Assembly (NCBI GenBank): GCA_003563455.1
Contig: PWRV01000190.1
Span: 1-9,693, forward strand
Length of the DNA: 9,693 nucleotides
Source of the DNA: Thioalkalivibrio sp.
GTDB taxonomy: Bacteria; Pseudomonadota; Gammaproteobacteria; Ectothiorhodospirales; Ectothiorhodospiraceae
Direction: 5' to 3'
Shown here: one piece after another, positions 1 through 6,133 of the stretch
How positions within the stretch are numbered: the first letter of the stretch is position 1
Layout of the letters: each line of letters begins with the position of its first letter
The notes under the pieces: generated by a model
The model's database searches: none
What the model was told of the DNA's origin: nothing
Seen by the model: the letters and a program-made list of their open reading frames with translations, nothing else
Program-made: the position numbers and the translations under genes

Positions 1-770
1 CCCGCGAACTCGTAGGCGGTCACGCGCTCTTCCTTCAGCAACTCCCCGATTGCGTCGGTGAGCTGGATTTCGCCGCCCGCGCCGGGCTCCTGCTGGTCGA
101 GAAGTTCAAAGATCCGGGGGGTCAGGATGTAACGACCGACCACGGCCACATTCGAGGGTGCGTCGTCCGGGCTCGGTTTTTCAACGATCCCGCGGACGTC
201 CCAGAGACCGGCTGTGTCCGTCGCGACCGGCTCAATCACACCATACATGTGCGTGTCCCCGGGCGGGACCTCCTCGACTCCGAGGACGCTGCACTGCGTC
301 TCCTCGAAACGCTCCACCATCTGGGCGGTGGCGCCCTTCCCGTCGTTTACGATCAGGTCATCGGCGAGGATCACCGCGAAGGGCTCGTTCTGGACGATCG
401 GACGGGCACACCCGACCGCGTGCCCAAGGCCCAGGGCGTCAGTCTGCCGGACGTAGACGCAGGTGACCTCCGGCGGAACGATATTGCGCACGAGCTCGAG
501 CATCTTGTCCTTGCCCCGCTCCGCGAGCTCCGTCTCGAGCTCGTAGGCCTTGTCGAAGTGGTCGGGGATCGAGCGCTTGTTGCGACCCGTGACGAAGACC
601 AGGGTCTCGATCCCCGCCGCAACCGCCTCTTCCGCTGCGTACTGGATGAGCGGCTTGTCGACGATCGGCAGCATTTCCTTCGGATTCGCCTTCGTTGCCG
701 GAAGAAAGCGGGTGCCCATGCCGGCGACCGGAAACACGGCCATGCGGATGCTCTGCGGTTTCTTCGTCAT
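1..770 (-). CDS. galU: UTP--glucose-1-phosphate uridylyltransferase (3' end outside window)
   Basis: GalU makes UDP-glucose and pyrophosphate from UTP and glucose-1-phosphate in the cytoplasm. UDP-glucose feeds LPS core, capsule and other glycan synthesis. The 256 visible codons show the nucleotidyltransferase signature near the N-terminus (AGMGTRFLPATK at residues 16-27, then PKEMLP at 30-35), GLGHAV (114-119), ADDLI (136-140), VEKP (196-199), VGRYIL (211-216) and GGEIQLTDAI (232-241), all in the order expected of bacterial GalU. The family is usually about 280-300 residues, so roughly 30-40 residues are missing beyond the left edge. The ATG at 770 is preceded by TGAGG with a 4-nt spacer. 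An in-frame ATG at codon 10 has no good ribosome site. The gene begins 26 nt past the T-run of a strong terminator, so it may have its own promoter or depend on read-through; I could not find a convincing promoter. Confidence 0.96.
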   Translation of the reverse strand, partial: MTKKPQSIRMAVFPVAGMGTRFLPATKANPKEMLPIVDKPLIQYAAEEAVAAGIETLVFVTGRNKRSIPDHFDKAYELETELAERGKDKMLELVRNIVPPEVTCVYVRQTDALGLGHAVGCARPIVQNEPFAVILADDLIVNDGKGATAQMVERFEETQCSVLGVEEVPPGDTHMYGVIEPVATDTAGLWDVRGIVEKPSPDDAPSNVAVVGRYILTPRIFELLDQQEPGAGGEIQLTDAIGELLKEERVTAYEFA

Positions 771-774
771 GTTG

Positions 775-779
775 CCTCA
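775..779 (-). promoter_or_regulatory. Shine-Dalgarno site of galU
   Basis: The minus strand reads TGAGG followed by CAAC and then ATG. This supports the upstream ATG at 770 over the in-frame ATG at codon 10, which has no comparable site. Confidence 0.6.
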
Positions 780-796
780 GGTTCTTGTCGTGATTG

Positions 797-828
797 AAAA
801 GGGCGACGCATCCCCCGATGCGCCGCCC
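797..828 (-). terminator. Rho-independent terminator after the comEA-like gene
   Basis: The minus strand forms a 12-bp stem: GGGCGGCGCATC pairs with GATGCGTCGCCC, with one G-U wobble at the sixth pair. The loop is GGGG and TTTT follows directly. It starts 10 nt after the stop of the comEA-like gene and ends 26 nt before the galU ATG. A GC-rich stem with a tight loop and a T-run is the classic intrinsic terminator layout. The T-run is short (four, then CAATC), so some read-through into galU is possible. The plus strand lacks a matching T-run, so it acts in one direction. Confidence 0.85.
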
Positions 829-838
829 CTGCTGGCCG

Positions 839-1099
839 TCAATCGATCTCGATGAGGTCCAGGTTCATCTCCACTGTGCGCTCACCGATCCCGGAAACCC
901 GGGTGAGCTCCTGCAACGAGCGGAACGGTCCGTGTTCCTCGCGGTAGGACACGATCGCAGCGGCCTTCGCGGGACCGATATTGCTGAGTTCCGATAACTG
1001 TTCGACGGTCGCGGTGTTCACATTCACGGGACCCATGGCCCAGGCAGCGGGAGCCGCGACCAGGAACAGGATGAGTACGGCGAGAGTCAGCTTCTTCAT
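839..1099 (-). CDS. Small exported ComEA-like helix-hairpin-helix protein
   Basis: This 86-residue protein has a signal peptide: KK at residues 2-3, a hydrophobic run at about 4-19, and an AWA cleavage motif ending at residue 21. The mature part is a single ComEA-type tandem helix-hairpin-helix domain: VNVNTATVEQLSEL (25-38), IGPAKAAAIVSYR (41-53), then a second hairpin VSGIGERT (68-75). Such domains bind DNA without sequence preference through backbone contacts. ComEA proteins hold incoming DNA in the periplasm during transformation. The single-domain Gram-negative form is known, but a role in DNA uptake here is inference, because no other competence gene is in view. The ATG at 1099 is chosen because it follows GGAGGT with a 6-nt spacer and starts the signal peptide; the upstream in-frame ATG at 1156 has neither. 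It follows pyrF after 107 nt and is closed off by a terminator. Confidence 0.9.
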   Translation of the reverse strand: MKKLTLAVLILFLVAAPAAWAMGPVNVNTATVEQLSELSNIGPAKAAAIVSYREEHGPFRSLQELTRVSGIGERTVEMNLDLIEID

Positions 1100-1105
1100 C
1101 TGAAA

Positions 1106-1111
1106 ACCTCC
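1106..1111 (-). promoter_or_regulatory. Strong Shine-Dalgarno site of the comEA-like gene
   Basis: The minus strand reads GGAGGT, then TTTCAG, then ATG. It is the best ribosome site in the window, and it fixes the start at the signal peptide instead of the in-frame ATG 57 nt upstream. Confidence 0.8.
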
Positions 1112-1120
1112 ATGTCGTTG

Positions 1121-1150
1121 TCGATAAAGCGGCGCCAATCCCGGCGCCGC
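1121..1150 (-). terminator. Hairpin with short T-run between pyrF and comEA-like gene (possible terminator)
   Basis: The minus strand has GCGGCGCC, a 6-nt loop GGGATT, then GGCGCCGC, giving a perfect 8-bp stem followed by TTTATC. It lies 56 nt after the pyrF stop and ends 29 nt before the start of the comEA-like gene. The T-run is imperfect, so it may be a weak terminator closing the pheA-to-pyrF operon, an attenuator, or a stabilising 5' hairpin of the comEA-like mRNA. Confidence 0.5.
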
Positions 1151-1154
1151 GTTC

Positions 1155-1184
1155 ATCCTACCTCGCCGGACCGCACCAGGCCAA
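1155..1184 (-). promoter_or_regulatory. Weak sigma-70-like promoter candidate for the comEA-like gene
   Basis: The minus strand shows TTGGCC (four of six matches to the -35 consensus), an 18-nt spacer, then TAGGAT (four of six matches to the -10 consensus). Initiation would fall at or just before the 1129-1150 hairpin, which would then be the extreme 5' end of the transcript. In GC-rich DNA such matches are common by chance. Confidence 0.25.
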
Positions 1185-1206
1185 CCCCGGCGCCGACCGA
1201 TTCTCG

Positions 1207-1914
1207 CTATACCGGCATTTGCCGGCGGATCGCCTCGACAGCCCCCGCAGGGTCAGCCGCCCGGGTGATCGGACGCCCCACGACGATGTGGCTTGCGCCA
1301 TTGGCGAAGGCGGCTTCAGGCGTCATCACCCGTTTCTGGTCGTCGCCGACGCCGCCGGACGGTCGGATCCCCGGCGTCACGAGCCATGGCGCATCCCCGA
1401 GCTGGGCCCGCAGCGCGGGCGCCTCGAGAGCGGAGCAGACCAGACCGTCCAGTCCCCCTTGTGTTACCGCGAGATCTGCCAGGCGCAGCACCTGTTCCTG
1501 TGGACTGCTTTCGATCCCGATCCCCCGCAGGGTCGCCGCGTCGCTCGAGGTGAGCACGGTCACCGCGATCAGCCGGGTCTCCGGATGCACCTCCCGGACG
1601 GCGTCGCGGGCGGCCTGCATCATCTCGAGTCCACCGCTCGCATGCAGGTTCACGATCCACACGCCGAGTCGCGCGGCGGCCCGGCAGGCGGCCGCGACGG
1701 TATTCGGGATGTCGTGGAATTTGAGATCCAGAAACACGTTGAAACCGCGCGCCTGCAGGGCCTCGACCAGCCCCGGTCCGGCCGCGACGAAGAGTTCGAA
1801 GCCCACCTTCACCGCGCACGCGGCCGGGTCCAGCCGCTCCGCCATCGACTCCGCGCTGCGGCGATCCGGATAATCCAGAGCAACAATCAGTTGCGGGCCT
1901 TTTTCAATGTTCAT
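1207..1914 (-). CDS. pyrF: Orotidine 5'-phosphate decarboxylase
   Basis: PyrF decarboxylates OMP to UMP, the last step of de novo pyrimidine synthesis, in the cytoplasm. The 235-residue product (family usually 230-245) is a TIM-barrel enzyme with VALDYPD (11-17), KVGFELF (36-42) and the catalytic D-x-K-x-x-D motif in LDLKFHDIPNT (D63, K65, D68). It also has VTVLTS (118-123) and the phosphate-binding pieces TPGIRP (180-185) and VVGRPIT (211-217). The ATG at 1914 is 5 nt after the lapB stop and gives the right N-terminus. A longer in-frame extension would only overlap lapB. The only ribosome-site-like sequence is an AGG inside the lapB end, so translation is probably coupled to lapB. The lapB-pyrF pair is also found in E. 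coli. UMP made here is the precursor of the UTP used by GalU two genes downstream. Confidence 0.97.
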   Translation of the reverse strand: MNIEKGPQLIVALDYPDRRSAESMAERLDPAACAVKVGFELFVAAGPGLVEALQARGFNVFLDLKFHDIPNTVAAACRAAARLGVWIVNLHASGGLEMMQAARDAVREVHPETRLIAVTVLTSSDAATLRGIGIESSPQEQVLRLADLAVTQGGLDGLVCSALEAPALRAQLGDAPWLVTPGIRPSGGVGDDQKRVMTPEAAFANGASHIVVGRPITRAADPAGAVEAIRRQMPV

Positions 1915-1919
1915 TCGCG

Positions 1920-3125
1920 TTAAACCTGAAAGGTTTGGCTGGGGGGCTGATCGAGGTCGAGATCGATGCCGCGCAGCGTGTCCCAGCGTCTGCAGCTTGG
2001 GCACTGCCAGACGTGCGCGCGGCCCTGGTAGCCGCAGTTGCTGCACTGGTAGAGCGGCTGGCTCCGCAGCTGGTCCATCAGAGCCTTTTCGAAAGCGGCG
2101 AACTCGCTGCTGTAGGTATGCACGGCCGGCAGGATCTTCATCCAGCGGACCGCCTCCAGCAGACCCGAGGTCGGAACCGGACGCTGGGCAAGGATCCGGT
2201 GCAGCTGCGTGAGCGCCTCGTCGAGACGATTGGTACGGCGATAGAGACGCATCAGCGCAATGCTGGCCACGGTGATTTTCTGGTCATTGGCCAGCGTCCG
2301 GAGGGTATCCTCGAGGTTCACTGTGCCGCGCGGCAATGCCGTGCCAAGGTGCAGACGCTCGAGTTTCGGCACCACCAGCGTGGCCAGCGCCGGTGTTCGC
2401 TCCACCGCTTCCCGCTCGAGCTGGATCGAGAGCGGGATGTCGCCGCTGAGCTCGGCCACGCGCGCGCGAAGCAGCAACGCCCGGGACAAGCCGGGCCAGA
2501 GGTTCATCGCCCGGTCGACGTGTTCCAGCGCCTCGCCGGTTCGCTCCTTTGCCAGCTCTTCCTGCGCCAGTTCGCACTCGTAATGTGCAATCCGGAGCGA
2601 AGCGGAGGCACCGCCCTGATCAAGCAGGCGCAACCCGATCTCGATCGCCTGGTGCCAGTCGCGCTGCGTCTCGTAGACGCTCTGCAGCCCCTCCAGTGCG
2701 CGCATCCCCACCGAGGGGGAATCCATCAACTCCCGGAACACGTTCTCGGCTCGGTCAAAGACCCCGGCGAGCATGAAGTCACGCCCTGCCTCGTACATGG
2801 CCTGGGCACGCTGGGCGTCGGTCAGCGACGGCCGCGCCGCAAGATTCTGGTGAATCCGGATGGCCCGATCGACCTCGCCGCGCCGGCGAAAGAGACGGCC
2901 CAGGATCAGGTGGGTCTCGAAGGTTTCGTGGTCGATCTCGACCACTTCGATGAAGGCCTGGAGCGCGCGGTCCGTCTGGTCGTCCAGCAGGTAGCGGACA
3001 CCCTCGAGGTAACGGTCCAGTGGCGGCTCGCGAGCCGGCCGCCGCCGGCCTTCCGCAAAGCGCGCGGCGTACCAGCCGCTGGCTGCCGCTACCGGTAGCA
3101 GCAGCAGGAGCCATTGCACGCTCAT
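1920..3125 (-). CDS. lapB: LPS assembly protein B (membrane-anchored TPR protein with rubredoxin-like end)
   Basis: LapB (YciM) is an inner-membrane protein known in E. coli to promote FtsH-dependent turnover of LpxC, the committed enzyme of lipid A synthesis, and to help coordinate LPS assembly. The 401-residue product (E. coli 389) has one N-terminal membrane segment (about 5-20), then tandem TPR-type helix pairs through the middle (for example about 40-65, 73-97, 107-133, 195-240 and 287-312). It ends in a rubredoxin-like metal knuckle with C361-x2-C364 and C375-x2-C378. The ATG at 3125 is chosen because it starts the membrane anchor and lies 7 nt after the ihfB stop. There is no clear Shine-Dalgarno, so coupling to ihfB is likely. 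lapA, which usually sits just upstream, is missing. The C-terminal tail after the knuckle is slightly extended. Confidence 0.94.
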   Translation of the reverse strand: MSVQWLLLLLPVAAASGWYAARFAEGRRRPAREPPLDRYLEGVRYLLDDQTDRALQAFIEVVEIDHETFETHLILGRLFRRRGEVDRAIRIHQNLAARPSLTDAQRAQAMYEAGRDFMLAGVFDRAENVFRELMDSPSVGMRALEGLQSVYETQRDWHQAIEIGLRLLDQGGASASLRIAHYECELAQEELAKERTGEALEHVDRAMNLWPGLSRALLLRARVAELSGDIPLSIQLEREAVERTPALATLVVPKLERLHLGTALPRGTVNLEDTLRTLANDQKITVASIALMRLYRRTNRLDEALTQLHRILAQRPVPTSGLLEAVRWMKILPAVHTYSSEFAAFEKALMDQLRSQPLYQCSNCGYQGRAHVWQCPSCRRWDTLRGIDLDLDQPPSQTFQV

Positions 3126-3132
3126 GTCGGGG

Positions 3133-3432
3133 TCAATGATCGGCTTCCGCGACGACCCGGTTGACTCGCTCGCGCAGTTCCTTGCCGGGCTTGAAGTGGG
3201 GCACGTGCTTGCCCGGAAGCGCGACGCCCTTGCCGGTCTTCGGGTTGCGGCCGATCCGTGGCGGGCGGAAATGCAGGGCAAAACTGCCGAATCCCCGGAT
3301 CTCGACCCGGTCGCCGTGCGCAAGCGCCTGGCTCATCCGTTCGAGAATCGCCTTCACGCACAACTCCACGTCCTTGCCGGGAAGATGGGGGGTCTTTTCG
3401 CCAAGCCTTTCAATGAGTTCCGATTTCGTCAT
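3133..3432 (-). CDS. ihfB: Integration host factor subunit beta
   Basis: IhfB pairs with IhfA to form a sequence-specific DNA-bending protein used in recombination, replication and promoter architecture. The 99-residue product (E. coli 94) opens with MTKSELIERL, carries the EIRGFGSF beta-arm base (about 44-51) and the DNA-intercalating tip GRNPKTG, and ends with VPHFKPGKELRERVN. The match to IhfB, including VPHFKPGKELR and the N-terminus, is closer than to HU or IhfA. The ATG at 3432 is preceded by AGGGGGC with a 7-nt spacer; the in-frame extension upstream has no family match. It follows rpsA after a 193-nt structured gap, the same order as in E. coli and Pseudomonas (cmk-rpsA-ihfB), and runs directly into lapB. 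Confidence 0.97.
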   Translation of the reverse strand: MTKSELIERLGEKTPHLPGKDVELCVKAILERMSQALAHGDRVEIRGFGSFALHFRPPRIGRNPKTGKGVALPGKHVPHFKPGKELRERVNRVVAEADH

Positions 3433-3625
3433 CACACAGCCCCCTGTTGTCTTGCTGTACGCCCGCGGGCGGGCGCTGATTGCGCCGCCACGGGTCATCC
3501 CCCAGGCACTCCTGATGGCCGCAGGCGCGAGCCGGGCGCAACGCCCCCGGCTCTGCCCCAAAGCCGGACCGCAACGGCCAGCCTGTTCCCTCGTCGCCTG
3601 GCCGCGCAGTCCCGGAACGCAGCGA
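3433..3625 (-). other. Structured rpsA-ihfB intergenic region with three hairpins
   Basis: This 193-nt gap has no supported gene. In minus-strand order it holds a 7-bp stem CGGCCAG/CTGGCCG with a 16-nt loop (3575-3604), an 8-bp stem GAGCCGGG/CCCGGCTC with a 9-nt loop (3529-3553), and a 5-bp stem GGCGC/GCGCC with a 5-nt loop (3472-3486) next to the perfect palindrome GCCCGCGGGC (3461-3470). None is followed by a T-run, so they do not look like intrinsic terminators. They could stabilise the 3' end of the rpsA mRNA, mark a processing site, or form the ihfB leader. I see no convincing sigma-70 promoter. Confidence 0.5.
3439..3445 (-). promoter_or_regulatory. Shine-Dalgarno site of ihfB
   Basis: The minus strand reads AGGGGGC, then seven bases, then ATG. 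It fixes the ihfB start at 3432 and makes IhfB independently translated, unlike lapB and pyrF downstream. Confidence 0.65.
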
Positions 3626-5302
3626 TCAGTCCGCCCTGCCCCGCATCTTTTCCTTCAGGAGCTCACCGAGTGAGGTGGTCGCGGTGGTACCGGTACTGCT
3701 GTAGTCCTGCACCATCTCGGCCTCCTCCTGGAAGTCCTTTGCCTTGATCGAGAGGCTGATCGCGCGGGTCTTCTTGTCCACACCCATGAATTTCGCCTCG
3801 ACCTCGTCCCCGACTTTCAGCACGCTTCGAGCATCCTCGACCCGATCGCGCGAGATGTCGGCCGCCCGCAGGATGCCGTCGATGCCATCGGCCAGTTCCA
3901 CCACCGCCGCCTTCGCATCCACTTCCTTCACCACGCCGGAAACGATGCTGCCCTTGGTGTGCTCTGCAACGAAGCTGGAGAAGGGATCGCGGTCCAGCTG
4001 CTTCAGGCCCAGCGAGATCCGCTCGCGCTCGGGGTCGACCGACAGCACGACCGCCTCGACTTCATCGCCCTTCTTGAAGTTGCGGATGGCCTCTTCGCCC
4101 GGAACCTGCCACGACAGGTCGGACAGGTGGATCAGCCCGTCGATGCCCCCCTCGAGGCCCACGAAGACGCCAAAGTCGGTGATCGACTTGATCACGCCGC
4201 GGACCTTCTCGCCGCGGTTGTAGTTGGCGGCAAAGTCCTCCCAGGGATTCGGCAGGCACTGCTTCATCCCCAGGGAAATGCGGCGCCGCTCCTCGTCGAG
4301 ATCCAGGATCATCACCTCGACTTCGTCGCCGATCGCGACCGCCTTGCCCGGATTCACGTTCTTGTTGGTCCAATCCATCTCGGACACGTGCACCAGGCCC
4401 TCGACGCCGTCCTCGATCTCGACGAAGCAGCCGTAGTCGGTGATGTTGGTCACACGACCGAAGATGCGGGTCCCGGTCGGGTACCGGCGGGTGATGTTCT
4501 CCCACGGATCCTCGCCCAGCTGCTTCAGGCCCAGCGACACGCGCATCCGCTCACGGTCGAACTTCAGGACCTTCACGTCCCCCTCGTCGCCGATGTTGAC
4601 GACGTCGGAGGGGTGCTTGACCCGCTTCCACGCCATGTCGGTGATGTGCAGCAGGCCGTCGATGCCGCCCAGGTCCAGGAACGCACCGTAGTCGGTGAGA
4701 TTCTTCACGATGCCCTTCACCACAACGCCTTCCTGCAGGTTCTTCAGCAGTTCCTCGCGCTCGGCGCTGTATTCCTGCTCGACCACTGCGCGGCGCGAAA
4801 CCACCACGTTGTTGCGACGACGATCGAGCTTGATCAGCTTGAACTCCAGCTCCTTGCCCTCGAGGTACGCGGTGTCGCGCACCGGCCGCACATCCACCAG
4901 CGAACCGGGCAGGAAGGCGCGGATATCACCGAGTTCGACCGTATATCCGCCCTTGACCTTGCCCGAAATCTGGCCGACGACGTACTTTTCGTCTTCCATT
5001 GCCGTTTCGAGGCGGTCCCAGGCCTTGGCGCGCTTGGCCTTTTCCCGCGACATGCGGGTCTCGCCGAAGCCATCCTCCGGCGTCTCCAGGGCGACCTCGA
5101 CCACGTCGCCGACCTGGACTTCCAGTTCACCGCGTTCGTTCATGAACTGTTCGGCGGGGATCACCCCTTCGGACTTCAGTCCGGCATTGACCAGGACGAC
5201 GTCGGGGCCCACCTCGATGACGGTGGCACTGAGAATGGCACCCGGCTGCATCTGGGTGTAGGCCATGCTCTCTTCGAGCAGTTGCGCAAAACTTTCACTC
5301 AT
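3626..5302 (-). CDS. rpsA: 30S ribosomal protein S1
   Basis: S1 is the large mRNA-binding protein of the 30S subunit, needed to initiate on structured or Shine-Dalgarno-poor messages. The 558-residue product matches the E. coli length (557) and has six S1 domains at roughly 20-87, 106-171, 191-260, 276-347, 363-434 and 450-519. The middle ones are most canonical, with repeated blocks such as LTDYGAFLDL (202-211), ITDYGCFVEI (287-296) and ITDFGVFVGL (374-383), each ending in an RxSLGxKQ-type strand. The C-terminal tail carries SLGELLKEKM. Domains 1 and 2 are the divergent ribosome-docking domains. The ATG at 5302 gives the family N-terminus MSESFAQLLEES. There is no proper Shine-Dalgarno: the nearest AGG is about 13 nt upstream, a known trait of rpsA in E. 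coli, where S1 represses its own translation. It follows cmk, as is common in proteobacteria. Confidence 0.98.
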   Translation of the reverse strand: MSESFAQLLEESMAYTQMQPGAILSATVIEVGPDVVLVNAGLKSEGVIPAEQFMNERGELEVQVGDVVEVALETPEDGFGETRMSREKAKRAKAWDRLETAMEDEKYVVGQISGKVKGGYTVELGDIRAFLPGSLVDVRPVRDTAYLEGKELEFKLIKLDRRRNNVVVSRRAVVEQEYSAEREELLKNLQEGVVVKGIVKNLTDYGAFLDLGGIDGLLHITDMAWKRVKHPSDVVNIGDEGDVKVLKFDRERMRVSLGLKQLGEDPWENITRRYPTGTRIFGRVTNITDYGCFVEIEDGVEGLVHVSEMDWTNKNVNPGKAVAIGDEVEVMILDLDEERRRISLGMKQCLPNPWEDFAANYNRGEKVRGVIKSITDFGVFVGLEGGIDGLIHLSDLSWQVPGEEAIRNFKKGDEVEAVVLSVDPERERISLGLKQLDRDPFSSFVAEHTKGSIVSGVVKEVDAKAAVVELADGIDGILRAADISRDRVEDARSVLKVGDEVEAKFMGVDKKTRAISLSIKAKDFQEEAEMVQDYSSTGTTATTSLGELLKEKMRGRAD

Positions 5303-5443
5303 GGATTTGTTGAACCTGTGATTGAACGGACTGCGGCGGGATGCCGCACCCGGGCTTGGGTTGAACATACCCCGCCGCAACGGGGACGATGGACGGCAGA
5401 TCTGATGCGTGCCTGCCAAACAGGGTTAAAGTGTCGTGCAGTT
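5303..5443 (-). promoter_or_regulatory. rpsA 5' leader, Shine-Dalgarno-less and structured
   Basis: This 141-nt region separates the cmk stop from the rpsA ATG. In the minus strand it holds a GGCAG/CTGCC pairing with a 13-nt loop, a CCCCG/CGGGG hairpin with a 6-nt loop (5370-5385), and a TGCGGC/GCCGCA hairpin with a 5-nt loop (5332-5348). It ends in an unstructured, relatively A-rich and G-poor stretch just before ATG. In E. coli, hairpins alternating with single-stranded stretches in the rpsA leader allow efficient initiation without a Shine-Dalgarno and autogenous repression by S1. The arrangement here is compatible with that, by inference. I found no clear -10/-35 pair in the gap; a promoter may lie within cmk. 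Confidence 0.5.
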
Positions 5444-6133
5444 TCATTTCGATTCACGGGAAGAGAGAACGCCGTCCAACCGCTCGCGGATCATCGCCAC
5501 CACTTCATCGATGCCAATGCCGGTGGTATCGAGGACCCAGGCATCCGGTGCCGGCTTCAGCGGAGCCGCCGCGCGCTCGGAATCCCGGCGGGCACGGGCC
5601 TCCAACTCTTCTCGAAGGGCGCGAAGGTTAGCACTAAGTCCTTGTTCCTTCAACTGCTTGTAACGCCTGTGTGCGCGCTCTTCGACGGACGCGGTCAAAA
5701 ACACCTTCAGATGCGCGTCGGGAAACACGACGGTCCCCATGTCACGGCCGTCGGCGACCAGGCCCGGCGGGACCGCAAAATCACGCTGCCGCTGCAGTAG
5801 CGCCGCCCTCACCTCCGGGATCGCGGCCACGACCGATGCATCGCTTCCCGCCTTCTCCGTGCGCAGAAGGTGATCGATCTGTTCACCTTCCAGCCACGTC
5901 TGGACCAGTTCGCCCGCCTCGGCGACGCGGAATTGCACGCCCAGATTCCTTGCGATTTCCGCGAGTTGGGTAACATTGGAAAGGTCAAGGTTGCGTTTTC
6001 TGGCGGCAATTCCGACCAGCCGGTACAGCGCCCCACTGTCGAGCAGATGCCAGTCGAGGGATTCCGCGAGCCGCTTGCTGACCGTCCCCTTGCCGGCCCC
6101 GCCGGGTCCATCGATCGCGAGGACGACCGTCAT
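5444..6133 (-). CDS. cmk: Cytidylate kinase
   Basis: Cmk phosphorylates CMP and dCMP with ATP, recycling CMP from RNA decay and lipid synthesis. The 229-residue product (E. coli 227) has the P-loop GPGGAGKGT at 9-17, the substrate-binding LLDSGALYR (30-38), the conserved LLQRQR (112-117), and the CMP-binding GLVADGRDMGTVVFPDA (124-140). The lid region EERAHRRYKQL (151-161) and RDSERAAAPL (183-192) complete the family pattern. The ATG at 6133 overlaps the aroA stop in ATGA, a 4-nt overlap that implies translational coupling. The product starts MTVVLAIDGPGG, as the family does. A longer in-frame upstream extension runs inside aroA and has no family match. It supplies nucleotide metabolism just ahead of rpsA, a very conserved pairing. 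Confidence 0.97.
   Translation of the reverse strand: MTVVLAIDGPGGAGKGTVSKRLAESLDWHLLDSGALYRLVGIAARKRNLDLSNVTQLAEIARNLGVQFRVAEAGELVQTWLEGEQIDHLLRTEKAGSDASVVAAIPEVRAALLQRQRDFAVPPGLVADGRDMGTVVFPDAHLKVFLTASVEERAHRRYKQLKEQGLSANLRALREELEARARRDSERAAAPLKPAPDAWVLDTTGIGIDEVVAMIRERLDGVLSSRESK

Noticed and set aside
249..797. A 182-codon plus-strand open frame at the left edge
   Set aside because: It is antisense to galU, whose signature motifs are unmistakable on the minus strand.
1935..3098. A 387-codon plus-strand open frame antisense to lapB
   Set aside because: lapB has membrane-anchor, TPR and four-cysteine features on the minus strand; this frame has none.
3433..3561. N-terminal extension of ihfB by 43 residues to the upstream start
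   Set aside because: The extension has no family match, and a good Shine-Dalgarno precedes the ATG at 3432, which begins the canonical IhfB sequence.
5309..5325. Possible IHF binding site in the rpsA leader (AATCAC followed by TCA after four bases)
   Set aside because: It misses two of the conserved positions of the WATCAANNNNTTR consensus and lacks the flanking A-tract, so I do not call it.
5386..5443. Possible sigma-70 promoter in the cmk-rpsA gap (TTGGCA or TTTAAC boxes)
   Set aside because: TTGGCA has no -10 box at 16-18 nt, and TTTAAC is followed at 17 nt by only CATCAG, so neither pair is convincing.
3959..5800. A 613-codon plus-strand open frame antisense to rpsA and cmk
   Set aside because: It is the mirror of two well-supported genes in GC-rich DNA. 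Its protein has no recognisable domain, and the reverse strand explains every codon better.
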